From DATKGX01 sp035510555 (lineage in GTDB: Bacteria > Patescibacteriota > Microgenomatia > Levybacterales > UBA12049): a DNA stretch of 22,026 nucleotides. Of this stretch, positions 1 through 6,787 are shown one piece after another; position 1 is the first letter of the stretch, and each line of letters begins with the position of its first letter. The position numbers and the translations under genes were made by a program. The notes beneath the pieces were generated by a model, which made no database searches, was not told where the DNA came from, and saw nothing but the letters and a program-made list of their open reading frames with translations. The DNA is taken from positions 1-22,026 of the forward strand of contig DATKGX010000004.1 of the NCBI GenBank assembly GCA_035510555.1. Direction: 5' to 3'.

Positions 1-150
1 ACTTTGGGGCTCGTTTGCACTGTTTGCAAAAACAGGAATTACGTCACGACCAGAAATAAGCTAAATACGGAAGAAAAGTTATTGCTCAAGAAGTATTGCA
101 AACACTGTCGAAAGGTCACCGAGCACAAAGAAAACGAAAAGTTAAAATAA
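1..150 (+). CDS. rpmG: 50S ribosomal protein bL33, 5' end missing
   Basis: Frame 1 is open from the window edge to TAA at 148-150 and encodes the last 49 residues of a bL33-type protein. Visible are a first zinc pair (V-C-T-V-C-K, cysteines at codons 6 and 9), the N-Y-V-T-T-R-N-K segment typical of bL33, and a second pair (Y-C-K-H-C, codons 33 and 36), followed by a basic tail. The four cysteines indicate the zinc-binding (C+) form. bL33 is a small protein of the large ribosomal subunit. Only the first few residues are missing, so the start lies just outside the window. A tRNA-Trp gene follows at once, the usual rpmG-trpT neighbourhood in bacteria. Confidence 0.93.
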   Translation, partial: TLGLVCTVCKNRNYVTTRNKLNTEEKLLLKKYCKHCRKVTEHKENEKLK

Positions 151-168
151 CCCCTGTTTCTTCCGTAA

Positions 169-197
169 TTGCTAGATTTGCTCATTCCCAGTATAAT
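169..197 (+). promoter_or_regulatory. Promoter of tRNA-Trp
   Basis: TTGCTA at 169-174 and a perfect TATAAT at 192-197 are separated by 17 bp. The -10 ends 8 nt before the first base of the tRNA (206), so transcription should start at or just before the mature 5' end. This calibrates the -10-to-start distance for the other promoters in the window. Confidence 0.75.
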
Positions 198-205
198 AAA
201 GCCAT

Positions 206-276
206 AGGGATGTGGTGAAATGGCATCACAGCAGTCTCCAAAACTGCTTTTCTCAGTTCGAATCTGAGCATCCCTG
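206..276 (+). tRNA. trpT: tRNA-Trp (CCA anticodon)
   Basis: A full cloverleaf can be drawn. The acceptor stem AGGGATG (206-212) pairs with CATCCCT (269-275), and G276 is the discriminator. The anticodon stem GCAGT/ACTGC encloses the loop CTCCAAA with anticodon CCA. The T arm is CAG-TTCGAAT-CTG. The 3' CCA is not encoded (the next bases are CTT), so it must be added after transcription. The position right after rpmG matches the common bacterial order rpmG-trpT-secE. Confidence 0.95.
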
Positions 277-295
277 CTTAATTAAGGTTTTATAA

Positions 296-324
296 TTGAC
301 ATTAGATATAGATTCTGCTCTAAT
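296..324 (+). promoter_or_regulatory. Consensus promoter driving a leaderless gene
   Basis: TTGACA at 296-301, a 17-bp spacer and TCTAAT at 319-324. Only 6 nt separate the -10 from ATG at 331, so the predicted first base of the mRNA is the A of the start codon. There is no room for a ribosome binding site. Confidence 0.75.
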
Positions 325-330
325 AGTGTT

Positions 331-720
331 ATGACAAAAGGACTTAGGCCGCCAGAGGGAATATCACACGAAATGCTAAAAGAATTAGGTTTTAGCCCAC
401 GGGAGATTGCGGGGCGTGAGCCGAAAAGGCGTCCACGACGTGCAATGCCACCAGTTTCCCCGGAAGAAAGGACAAGGCTTAATAATATGGAGTTGGGAGT
501 AGAGCCGAAAGAGCCACAATCACCCCGAGTGCCAGCGGTAGAACCACCAGCTACTCCTACCATTACCAGTCAGGATAGTCCAAAAATTGTAGTGATGAAC
601 ACAGGAGCAAGACCAACTGAAGTTATTGATGAAGCAGAGCTTAAGGCATCAGAGCAGTCGGCAGCAGAAGTTCCACAACAAACAGGATGGTTAGCAAGGC
701 TTAGAAAAGCTCTTTCATAG
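331..720 (+). CDS. Hypothetical protein, Pro/Glu-rich, probably disordered
   Basis: 129 residues that I do not recognise. There is no signal peptide or membrane segment. The N-terminus is basic (residues 1-40, with P-K-R-R-P-R-R near residue 30). The middle (40-85) is rich in Pro, Glu and Ser and looks disordered. The end, T-G-W-L-A-R-L-R-K-A-L-S, could form a short amphipathic helix. The start is supported by the consensus promoter ending 6 nt upstream. The gene sits where secE often follows tRNA-Trp, but SecE needs a transmembrane helix and none is present. Its stop (718-720) lies just past the stop of the convergent M50 gene; the two genes overlap by 6 bp. It is one of several unassigned single genes with private promoters in this window. 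Confidence 0.75.
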   Translation: MTKGLRPPEGISHEMLKELGFSPREIAGREPKRRPRRAMPPVSPEERTRLNNMELGVEPKEPQSPRVPAVEPPATPTITSQDSPKIVVMNTGARPTEVIDEAELKASEQSAAEVPQQTGWLARLRKALS

Positions 721-1362
721 TCCCAGAAGGCGTAGGGAAAAGTTCAATAAATTCGATATCAAACTCCCCAAAGAAAGGCCGCCGATTGGAAACAAAAGTA
801 AAAAGAAAATAATAAAAATTCCGATTGAGCCAATGGACAAATAAACCGCCGCTTCTTTGTCGGGCAAAATTAAAGCAAAAATCTTTGAACCGTCGAGCGG
901 GGGAATCGGGATTAAATTAAAGATTGCCAATAAAATATTGATATAGACAACTGTTCCCAAGATAAATCCTAATAGTCCAGTACTGCGAATGACATCTAAA
1001 GATAAACTGGGAAATAGTAAGCGGCAAATTAAAGCAAAAGTAACAGCAATCAGTAAATTTGTGCCCGGGCCGGCTAGAGAGACTAAAGCCATGTCTTTTT
1101 TTGGTTCGCGAAAGTTAAACGGATCAACCGGTACGGGTTTGGCGGCGCCAAAAATTACCGGCGAACCGGATAAGATTAAAATTAAAGGTAAAGCAATGCT
1201 CATGATTGGGTCAATGTGGTTTTTCGGATTCAGCGTCAACCTGCCCATGAGTCTGGCAGTGGGGTCGCCCAATCTTTCCGCCACGAAACCATGGGCGATT
1301 TCATGCAGAATCGCCGAATAAATTAAAATTATTAAAGAAATCAATCCTAACAGTAAATCCAT
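715..1362 (-). CDS. Site-2 protease family (M50) intramembrane metalloprotease
   Basis: 215 residues, nearly all membrane segments (about 1-22, 55-75, 98-118, 130-152 and 172-198). The zinc motif H-E-I-A-H lies at residues 20-24 in the first helix, and the second metal-ligand motif N-L-I-P-I-P-P-L-D-G at 149-158 supplies Asp157. This layout fits the small cytosolic-membrane S2P group without a PDZ domain (YwhC-like). Family members cut substrates within the bilayer; the substrate here is unknown. It has the one canonical Shine-Dalgarno I found in the window: AGGAG (1375-1371), 8 nt before ATG. It is divergent from rpmB and shares a palindromic -10 region with it. TGA is the stop codon. Confidence 0.9.
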   Translation of the reverse strand: MDLLLGLISLIILIYSAILHEIAHGFVAERLGDPTARLMGRLTLNPKNHIDPIMSIALPLILILSGSPVIFGAAKPVPVDPFNFREPKKDMALVSLAGPGTNLLIAVTFALICRLLFPSLSLDVIRSTGLLGFILGTVVYINILLAIFNLIPIPPLDGSKIFALILPDKEAAVYLSIGSIGIFIIFFLLLFPIGGLSLGSLISNLLNFSLRLLGL

Positions 1363-1391
1363 TGTAAAATCTCCTGTTTTTTAGTATACTA
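1362..1391. promoter_or_regulatory. Divergent promoter with shared palindromic -10
   Basis: The 10-bp perfect palindrome TAGTATACTA (1382-1391) gives a TATACT -10 on both strands. On the plus strand TTGTAA (1362-1367) lies 17 bp upstream of TATACT (1385-1390) and would drive rpmB. On the minus strand TATACT (1388-1383) would drive the M50 gene, with a poor -35 (TAGATA, 1411-1406). The plus-strand -35 overlaps the start codon of the M50 gene. Confidence 0.55.
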
Positions 1392-1410
1392 TTAACCTAA
1401 GAAATTATCT

Positions 1411-1650
1411 ATGGCAGCGATATGTTTTAATTGCGGCAAGGGAGTAATGTATGGGCACAACGTTTCCCATGCCAAAAACAGAACCAGGAAAATTTTTAAA
1501 CCGAACTTGCATGCGGCCAGAATTATTGTGGGTGGTACAGCCAAAAAAGTCAGACTTTGTACCAAGTGCATCCGAAAATTCAAAGATGCTACTGCCAATG
1601 TTAAATCGGTTGATATTGCTCCGGAAGTCACTCCAGTTGTTGCCGCGTAG
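1411..1650 (+). CDS. rpmB: 50S ribosomal protein bL28
   Basis: 79 residues with the typical bL28 pattern. The N-terminus M-A-A-I-C-F-N-C-G-K-G carries a C-x-x-C pair (residues 5 and 8). Next comes the V-S-H-A-K-N-R-T-R-K-I-F-K-P-N-L block, then V-R-L-C-T-K-C-I-R with a second C-x-x-C. It is therefore the zinc-binding form of this large-subunit protein. The C-terminal 20 residues (A-T-A-N-V-K onward) are a neutral tail. ATG at 1411 is chosen because family homology begins right there. No Shine-Dalgarno is visible. The gene converges on fmt with a 24-bp gap and no obvious terminator hairpin. Confidence 0.95.
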   Translation: MAAICFNCGKGVMYGHNVSHAKNRTRKIFKPNLHAARIIVGGTAKKVRLCTKCIRKFKDATANVKSVDIAPEVTPVVAA

Positions 1651-1674
1651 CCTTTTCGGGGACCTGTCATCACT

Positions 1675-2511
1675 TTATTTTTTCAGAAATTGAATGAGGG
1701 TTGGATCCGCGTTGGGATAGCCGTTGATGAAATCTTTATAACTCATTTCTTTTTTCCCTTCCACCTGAATCATTTTGTTGGGTAAAAACTTAATAATTTT
1801 GCCTTGCCCAGCGGAGCTTAAGCGAAGTTGGGTCCAAACTCCCGGCCAGGGAAAGTAGGCACGCACCATGCGGCCAATTTTTAATTCAAAATTTTTAATT
1901 TCTAATTGAGAAAGGTCGATATATCCGTCAGATTTTTGCATATATTTGGTTAAACTTGTTTTACTTTCGTCCTGCGGAACCGCTTTTGCCTTGCCCTGCA
2001 AAATATCATTAATCACCGAAACTGCTAAATTTCCTCCCAACAAATTCAACTCATTCAATAAAGAATCGGTTGTTTCATCAGGTTTTAGAACATATTCTTT
2101 TTGCGCGAAAATAGCGCCGGCGTCAACTTTGGCGCTCATCTTGATAATTGAAACGCCGGAAATTTTGTCGCCGGCTAAAATCGCCGCAGGGGCAGGGGCA
2201 GGACCGCGGTATTTGGGTAAAAGTGAGTGGTGAATGTTTAAGCTGGCATATTTGGGAACATTCAGCAGTTTTTCGGGTAAAATCAAACCGTAATCTTCAA
2301 CTACTAAAAAATCCGGTTGAATCTCTTCAATTTTGGCAATTTCTTTGTCTGTCAATTTAGTCACAAGCAAGCAGGAGATTTTCTCTTCACCGGCAAATTT
2401 TTCCAGCGGGCTGCCAGGAATAGTCACGATCAAAGAAAGTCCGAACGCCTGATGAATTATTTTGGCGCCAATCAGCGAATGTTTGGTATTTCCAAAAAAC
2501 ACAATTTTCAT
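1675..2511 (-). CDS. fmt: Methionyl-tRNA formyltransferase
   Basis: 278 residues; transfers a formyl group from 10-formyl-THF to initiator Met-tRNA. The Rossmann N-terminus begins M-K-I-V-F-F-G-N. The catalytic set Asn92, His94 and Asp130 is visible in L-N-I-H-H-S-L-L-P-K-Y-R-G and S-A-K-V-D-A-G. The C-terminal domain starts near residue 205. The protein is somewhat shorter than the roughly 310 residues of E. coli Fmt. Residues 203-213 (L-E-I-K-N-F-E-L-K-I-G) are encoded by a 7-bp-period repeat, at about the linker between the two domains. It usually pairs with def; here two unknown genes lie between them, so fmt has its own promoter (2551-2524). No Shine-Dalgarno is visible. Confidence 0.93.
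   Translation of the reverse strand: MKIVFFGNTKHSLIGAKIIHQAFGLSLIVTIPGSPLEKFAGEEKISCLLVTKLTDKEIAKIEEIQPDFLVVEDYGLILPEKLLNVPKYASLNIHHSLLPKYRGPAPAPAAILAGDKISGVSIIKMSAKVDAGAIFAQKEYVLKPDETTDSLLNELNLLGGNLAVSVINDILQGKAKAVPQDESKTSLTKYMQKSDGYIDLSQLEIKNFELKIGRMVRAYFPWPGVWTQLRLSSAGQGKIIKFLPNKMIQVEGKKEMSYKDFINGYPNADPTLIQFLKK
1874..1908. repeat. Heptad repeat array inside fmt
   Basis: Five consecutive 7-bp units with consensus NNAATTN on the plus strand (for example TTAATTC, TTAATTT, CTAATTG). The ends CCAATT and AATTG are mutually inverted, so the array could fold on itself. It is read in frame by fmt. Confidence 0.7.
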
Positions 2512-2523
2512 AGGCCAGTTACT

Positions 2524-2551
2524 ATTATAAGCTAAAGAGAATATAATTCAA
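2524..2551 (-). promoter_or_regulatory. Promoter of fmt
   Basis: On the minus strand TTGAAT (2551-2546), a 16-bp spacer and a perfect TATAAT (2529-2524), ending 12 nt before the fmt ATG. The leader would be about 5 nt. Confidence 0.6.
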
Positions 2552-2566
2552 AACCTCGGAGATTAT

Positions 2567-3133
2567 CTAAGCCGCAAGAACCCTTCTAAGTCTTACTGCA
2601 TCGCTTACATTCGCACTCTCAAAATTATCTAAGTTCAGGCTTATTAAGGCTAATCTGGCTAAAGCTTTACCGAATTTATAAGAAGGCACAATCCCCGCAT
2701 TTTGTAAGGCGGAAGCCACCTGAGTGTGAGACTCAGCTCTTAAGTGATCATAATTGATAATTAGATCTCTTGATTCATGCCCCTGTATTTGTATGAGTGT
2801 TTTTGTTTGGTCTATGTAACAATCAAATATTTCACCGATTGGTGCTGGAAAGTAGCTCGAGCGATATTGGTAACGCTCTTCCTTTTCAGCGAACTCTATA
2901 AAAGCATCTTTCGCCAGTTGGCTATTGTAAAAGGCTTCATCTTTCTCAGCCTCTGTTACTTCTTCCGAGATGGTTTTCCCTACAAAAAATTTACCATATG
3001 CAACTCTAAAAAATTCGCTTGCTTTAAAATCTGTCATGAATTTAATCGGGTCTGAAGTAGTGGGTTTTTCCTTAGATGATACTGCTGATTGAGGGACATT
3101 TGGGTTTACTTCTTGTGTGTCTAAATTATCCAT
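2567..3133 (-). CDS. Hypothetical protein inserted between def and fmt
   Basis: 188 residues, not recognised. The N-terminal 30 residues are polar and Pro/Ser/Thr-rich. The rest looks like a soluble mixed alpha/beta fold with no membrane segment and no signal peptide. Two segments could be diagnostic if homologs exist: Y-G-K-F-F-V-G-K near residue 47 and S-Y-F-P-A-P-I-G-E-I-F-D near residue 93. ATG at 3133 is supported by a TTGACA promoter whose -10 ends 6 nt upstream, implying a leaderless mRNA. It is transcribed in the same direction as def and fmt but lies between them with its own promoter, and is divergent from another unknown gene at 3263. A protein-coding role is supported by length and promoter only. 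Confidence 0.72.
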   Translation of the reverse strand: MDNLDTQEVNPNVPQSAVSSKEKPTTSDPIKFMTDFKASEFFRVAYGKFFVGKTISEEVTEAEKDEAFYNSQLAKDAFIEFAEKEERYQYRSSYFPAPIGEIFDCYIDQTKTLIQIQGHESRDLIINYDHLRAESHTQVASALQNAGIVPSYKFGKALARLALISLNLDNFESANVSDAVRLRRVLAA

Positions 3134-3139
3134 ATATTT

Positions 3140-3168
3140 ATTAGGCCATAAACAGCTTGTCTTGTCAA
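3140..3168 (-). promoter_or_regulatory. Promoter of the 188-residue gene
   Basis: Minus-strand TTGACA (3168-3163), 17-bp spacer and CCTAAT (3145-3140); the -10 ends 6 nt before ATG. The -35 is perfect but the -10 matches only its last four positions. A shifted -10 (TAATAA, 19-bp spacer) is the alternative. Confidence 0.55.
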
Positions 3169-3226
3169 CACTTTTTACGCTTTAATCCTTCGGAAACGTC
3201 CTCGTCATCCCATATCATATATAGTA

Positions 3227-3255
3227 TTGACAGCAAAAAATAAAAGAGATATTAT
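3227..3255 (+). promoter_or_regulatory. Promoter of the 114-residue gene
   Basis: TTGACA (3227-3232), 17-bp spacer and TATTAT (3250-3255), ending 7 nt before ATG at 3263. Because the -35 starts at 3227, an upstream TTG there cannot be the translation start. The promoter is back to back with that of the divergent 188-residue gene. Confidence 0.72.
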
Positions 3256-3262
3256 CTTTTTT

Positions 3263-3607
3263 ATGTCTCAGATAGAACGAATAGAAGCGAGCTTGGGAAC
3301 TTTTGGAGGAAGTGGAAGCGAGCGGGTGCCCGATGATTTAACGGTTGTATTTGATTCAGGAGATGGATTTCGGGTAGGAGTTCATAGGCAGGGTTTTGGA
3401 GATAAACTTTTGGCTAGTCGTCGGGTAGCCGTTTGGGTTAATGATTCCCAAGAGAAATGCGAGTTCTCTCTAGTCGAAGGGAAAGAGATTATTATTAGAA
3501 GGAGTAGTGGAGGCATAGCGCAATTAAGAATAGCTTTAGGAATGGGAATTTATAGAGGTCCAGACGATGAGTTGGCTAGATTTTTTCCGTTAGAAAATCC
3601 TCGCTAA
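3263..3607 (+). CDS. Hypothetical protein
   Basis: 114 residues beginning M-S-Q-I-E-R-I-E-A. The open frame extends upstream to 3227, but that region is the promoter, so ATG 3263 is the better start, with a predicted start site 0-1 nt upstream. The product is soluble and beta-rich (alternating hydrophobics in D-L-T-V-V-F-D-S, R-V-A-V-W-V-N-D and E-I-I-I-R-R-S-S), with a glycine-rich stretch at 13-18. There is no membrane segment and no family I recognise. Its TAA (3605-3607) overlaps the TAG of convergent def (3606-3604), so the two genes interlock at their stops. Confidence 0.7.
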   Translation: MSQIERIEASLGTFGGSGSERVPDDLTVVFDSGDGFRVGVHRQGFGDKLLASRRVAVWVNDSQEKCEFSLVEGKEIIIRRSSGGIAQLRIALGMGIYRGPDDELARFFPLENPR

Positions 3608-4146
3608 ATTGTGAGCTCTTCGAAGATGTCTTCGCCTTTGCGATTTTTCTTGGATTCGTAGAGCGTGCCTTTTTGTTCCAGCACCCGTTTGGGGAAGAGA
3701 ATGCCGGTCAAGTGGTCAACTTCGTGTTGAATAATGGTGGCGATAAAACCTGTAAACTTTTTGTGGTGTGGTTTCTCCTCAATATCTAAATAATCCAGCC
3801 AAACCGCCTTAGCTCGTTCCACCTCACCCCAAATATTCACTAATGAAAGACAGCCTTCCAGTTTTTTCGTTTTGCCCTTGGCTTTACCAACCGTTTGACT
3901 TTCAATTTTAGTAATTTTTGGATTAATAAAAGCCTGCAGTTTGGCTTTGGGCGAGGGTTTAATTACAAAAATAGCCAGACTTTTGTTAACTTGGGGAGCG
4001 GCCAAACCAACGCCAATCGGGTCGGTGGCGGCGTCTAAAGCCTCTTCCATTTGCTCAATCAGCTTCAAAATGGTCTTGTCAACGCGCGCGACTGGTTTGG
4101 CTTTTTGGGACAGGATGGAATTTGGAGCGGTAACAATTTTCAACAT
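3604..4146 (-). CDS. def: Peptide deformylase
   Basis: 180 residues; a cytosolic metalloenzyme that removes the formyl group from nascent peptides. All three family motifs are present: G-V-G-L-A-A-P-Q (45-52), E-G-C-L-S (97-101, metal ligand Cys99) and Q-H-E-V-D-H (140-145, ligands His141 and His145, catalytic Glu142). The start is 1 nt past the stop of the upstream O-antigen-ligase-like gene, so the two are probably co-transcribed and translationally coupled. fmt, its normal partner, lies on the same strand about 1.1 kb downstream behind two inserted genes. The C-terminal 25 residues are charged (K-N-R-K-G-E-D). Confidence 0.95.
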   Translation of the reverse strand: MLKIVTAPNSILSQKAKPVARVDKTILKLIEQMEEALDAATDPIGVGLAAPQVNKSLAIFVIKPSPKAKLQAFINPKITKIESQTVGKAKGKTKKLEGCLSLVNIWGEVERAKAVWLDYLDIEEKPHHKKFTGFIATIIQHEVDHLTGILFPKRVLEQKGTLYESKKNRKGEDIFEELTI

Positions 4147-4147
4147 T

Positions 4148-6643
4148 TTACTTTTGCCAAGCCTTAATGGCGTCGGACGCTTGTTGGTTCGGCCCGAAAT
4201 ATTTAAGCATCAAGTTCATTTCGTCAATCGCTTTCTGATTATAAGTTTGGTCAACCACCTTGCCGTTTTTATCAACCGCCAACTGGCGATAGAAAATTCC
4301 CAGCGCGTAATAAGCCTGAGCATAATCTGCTTTTAATTTAATAGTATTTTGCAAAGTGGCAACCGCGTTTTTTGAATCGCCGTTTTGTCCCTGGAGAACA
4401 CCTAAGTTATAAGAAACGTCGGCGTCGGTTGGAGCCAGCTTAGCGGCTTGTTTTATGGCAGCAAGCGCCAACGGTAAATATTGAGGATTAACCTGAGAAA
4501 GGGTATAGAAGATGCGGACTTTGGTTTTCCAGAAAATAATGTCGTTCGGGTGCTCGGTGGTTACTTGGTTAGTGTCTGCGATGGCGGTATCAATTAATTG
4601 TTTGGCGATGGCCGTGTTTTGAGATTGGTTTTGTTGGTTTGGTTGTTGGGTAACTTGGGCCAAGATTGATGCTCCCAAAACGGCGTTATTATAGGCAAAT
4701 TCATCTAAGAAAGTCGGTTCGCTTGGGCGAGTCGCGACGGCCATTTTTAAGAAAGGATAAGCTTTGTCATATGCGGCCATGCTAGGATTGTCATAACCTA
4801 ATCCATAGTAATAATAGCGGTCGGCATTCCAGTAGGAAATAAGTGTATAAATTAAGTATCCGGAAAGTAAAATAAAGATTATGATTAAGGCCTTTTGCGC
4901 TTTGTTCAAATCGTAACTCTCTTTCTTTACTAGCGAAAAAGACAGGGTCTTTTCGAAATTAATTTTGCCCAAAAGTAAGAAGACAAAGGCGGGGAAAAGA
5001 TAAAAAAGAATGTTGACCATTACCACCGAAAAGCCAAAAAAGTTGGTAATCAAAACCGTTCCATAGCCGGCCAATAACGAAAGGGCAATGAAATCGGTTC
5101 CCGTCAACTTCTTCCTTCTGGCAAACAGACTCTTGCAGGAAACGAAGAGAAAAGCTCCGATCATAAAGAGGTAAGTGATGATGCCGACAGTGCCGGTAGT
5201 CGCCAAATAGTTCAAATACTCGTTGTGCGCTTTGTTATAAAGATATTTTGCTTCCGAAGTTAGGTTGTGGGCGGCCGGACGGTATTGATAATAGGCAAAA
5301 GCGTAAGTTTCAAGACCACTGCCAAAAATCGGATTATGCAGCCAAATATCAACCGCGCCTTTCCAAACTAAAAGTCTAATTTTGCCCGAATCCGTTCCGC
5401 CCAATTCGCCAATTGCAACCGGCGAGGGTGGAGAAGTTGGTGTAACTTTACTATTGGTTTTTGTCACTGCAGTGGGTTTGGCAAAATGTTGCTGAAGACC
5501 GCTTAAAGTAAAAATGTTCAACTGTCCGAAAGGCTGGCCGGCAAAAAAGGGCACAATACCGATTGTCAGAAGCACCACGACTGCCAGTTTAAAATCTACA
5601 GTCAGATTTTTTTTGTCAAACTTAGGCTTAAGATAAAACCAGCCGTAGGCCAGTAAGAATACAGGTAAAATTACCCAAATTGCCAGAATGGCCGAGCGGG
5701 ACCCCGCGTACATTAAAGCGGCATAAGTTGCCACGAAAAAAGCAAAAAGCGCAGTCCCAAGCCAAAACGGGTGGGTTTTAAGAAAGGCGAATGTTTTGTC
5801 AAAGGTCAGTTTAACGTCGGAGACAGAATTAATCAGTAAAGCGGCAATCAACGGTAAAAGCGCGGCTAAATAGGCTGCCAGCCAGTCGGGCTGGCCAAGA
5901 GTGGAAAAGATACGGACTCTCGGTTGGAAAGCTTCAGTCCAGCAGGAAACATCAAAAGTTCCCCTAAACAAAAGACAGGTTGGGTCGTAGCCGAAATGCG
6001 AAGGCAGTCCCCACAAAATCACCAACAGCGCGGAAGACAAAATAGCATAGAAAGAGCGTTTAAGAATACCTTTAGGAGCAGCCAGCATTAAAACCGTAAA
6101 TGAAGCAAGAGCGGTAGTTAAAGTGGCCAGGCCTTGATACGGGATACCGGCCATATCCGGATTCTTAATTTGTGAGGAAACTAACAGCCCGATGACAAAA
6201 ACAATAATTCCGGCGATATATAAATAGATTTTTTTGAACTCAAACTTGGCTTTTTCTTCTTTCTGTTCATCCCGAAGATTGGAAACAAAAGCGTAGTACA
6301 GGAAAACGTAAGCAAAAATCGAGAACAAACCGCCGTTAAAACGGGAATAATATCCCCAGAGCGAAACATGCATGTCTAAAGACAGGAAGCTACTAATTAT
6401 CTGCGAAGCTAAAAACAGCAGAATTGGGATATCAAGCAGAGTACGCTGGATCTTGATTTCCTTGCGGATTACCATCTTCGTAATCCAAGCTAGACCGATT
6501 ACAATTGTAATAATAAAGGTCAGCCAGAGTTTATTAAACTCAAAAAGCTCGGAAGTGTCGCTGGTAAAGGCAAGCGGAATTAAGAAGAAAAGCAGGTAAA
6601 ATGAATATTCAATGACTTTATTGCAAAAATTAAATAATTTCAT
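4148..6643 (-). CDS. O-antigen ligase-like polytopic membrane protein with TPR tail
   Basis: 831 residues. About the first 600 form a multi-helix membrane region with a large loop around 400-470. That loop contains R-L-L-V-W-K-G-A-V-D-I-W-L-H-N-P, G-S-G-L-E-T-Y and K-A-H-N-E-Y-L-N-Y-L-A-T-T-G, which match the conserved segments of the Wzy_C / O-antigen ligase family. Residues about 640-831 lie outside the membrane and contain TPR-like helices (D-V-S-Y-N-L-G-V-L-Q-G and A-Q-A-Y-Y-A-L-G-I-F-Y-R). Family members polymerise or transfer glycans on lipid carriers. In this organism it may act on S-layer glycans or other surface polymers; the substrate is not deducible. It is divergent from mreB and co-oriented with def. 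Confidence 0.85.
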   Translation of the reverse strand: MKLFNFCNKVIEYSFYLLFFLIPLAFTSDTSELFEFNKLWLTFIITIVIGLAWITKMVIRKEIKIQRTLLDIPILLFLASQIISSFLSLDMHVSLWGYYSRFNGGLFSIFAYVFLYYAFVSNLRDEQKEEKAKFEFKKIYLYIAGIIVFVIGLLVSSQIKNPDMAGIPYQGLATLTTALASFTVLMLAAPKGILKRSFYAILSSALLVILWGLPSHFGYDPTCLLFRGTFDVSCWTEAFQPRVRIFSTLGQPDWLAAYLAALLPLIAALLINSVSDVKLTFDKTFAFLKTHPFWLGTALFAFFVATYAALMYAGSRSAILAIWVILPVFLLAYGWFYLKPKFDKKNLTVDFKLAVVVLLTIGIVPFFAGQPFGQLNIFTLSGLQQHFAKPTAVTKTNSKVTPTSPPSPVAIGELGGTDSGKIRLLVWKGAVDIWLHNPIFGSGLETYAFAYYQYRPAAHNLTSEAKYLYNKAHNEYLNYLATTGTVGIITYLFMIGAFLFVSCKSLFARRKKLTGTDFIALSLLAGYGTVLITNFFGFSVVMVNILFYLFPAFVFLLLGKINFEKTLSFSLVKKESYDLNKAQKALIIIFILLSGYLIYTLISYWNADRYYYYGLGYDNPSMAAYDKAYPFLKMAVATRPSEPTFLDEFAYNNAVLGASILAQVTQQPNQQNQSQNTAIAKQLIDTAIADTNQVTTEHPNDIIFWKTKVRIFYTLSQVNPQYLPLALAAIKQAAKLAPTDADVSYNLGVLQGQNGDSKNAVATLQNTIKLKADYAQAYYALGIFYRQLAVDKNGKVVDQTYNQKAIDEMNLMLKYFGPNQQASDAIKAWQK

Positions 6644-6663
6644 GGCTTAGTAGAATTAAAGTT

Positions 6664-6692
6664 ATCCTAGCATATTGGAAAAACTACCGCAA
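6664..6692 (-). promoter_or_regulatory. Promoter of the O-antigen ligase-like gene
   Basis: Minus-strand TTGCGG (6692-6687), 17-bp spacer and TAGGAT (6669-6664), 20 nt before ATG. It lies just outside the heptad array that occupies the rest of this divergent intergenic region. Confidence 0.5.
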
Positions 6693-6702
6693 GATGCTAA
6701 AC

Positions 6703-6787
6703 TAGCAGATAGCGAATAGCAAATAGCGTATAGGGTTCAAAAATCATTTACCATCTGCTATCAGCCATTTGCCATAAGCCAGATTAT
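6703..6787. repeat. Heptad array in the divergent region before mreB
   Basis: Eleven in-register 7-bp units run from 6704 to 6780. The left half follows AGCNNAT (AGCAGAT, AGCGAAT, AGCAAAT, AGCGTAT); the right half follows ATNNGCC (ATCAGCC, ATTTGCC, ATAAGCC). The halves are partly inverted: TAGCAGAT (6703-6710) is the exact reverse complement of ATCTGCTA (6753-6760). A possible weak mreB promoter (TTCAAA 6736-6741, TATCAG 6759-6764) falls inside it. This accounts for most of the 142-bp gap between the two genes. Confidence 0.75.

Noticed and set aside
331..720. The 129-residue gene as secE, by position after tRNA-Trp
   Set aside because: SecE requires a transmembrane helix; this protein has none.
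6703..6787. Short regular repeats as a CRISPR array
   Set aside because: Units are 7 bp with no spacers, repeats are degenerate, and no cas gene is present.
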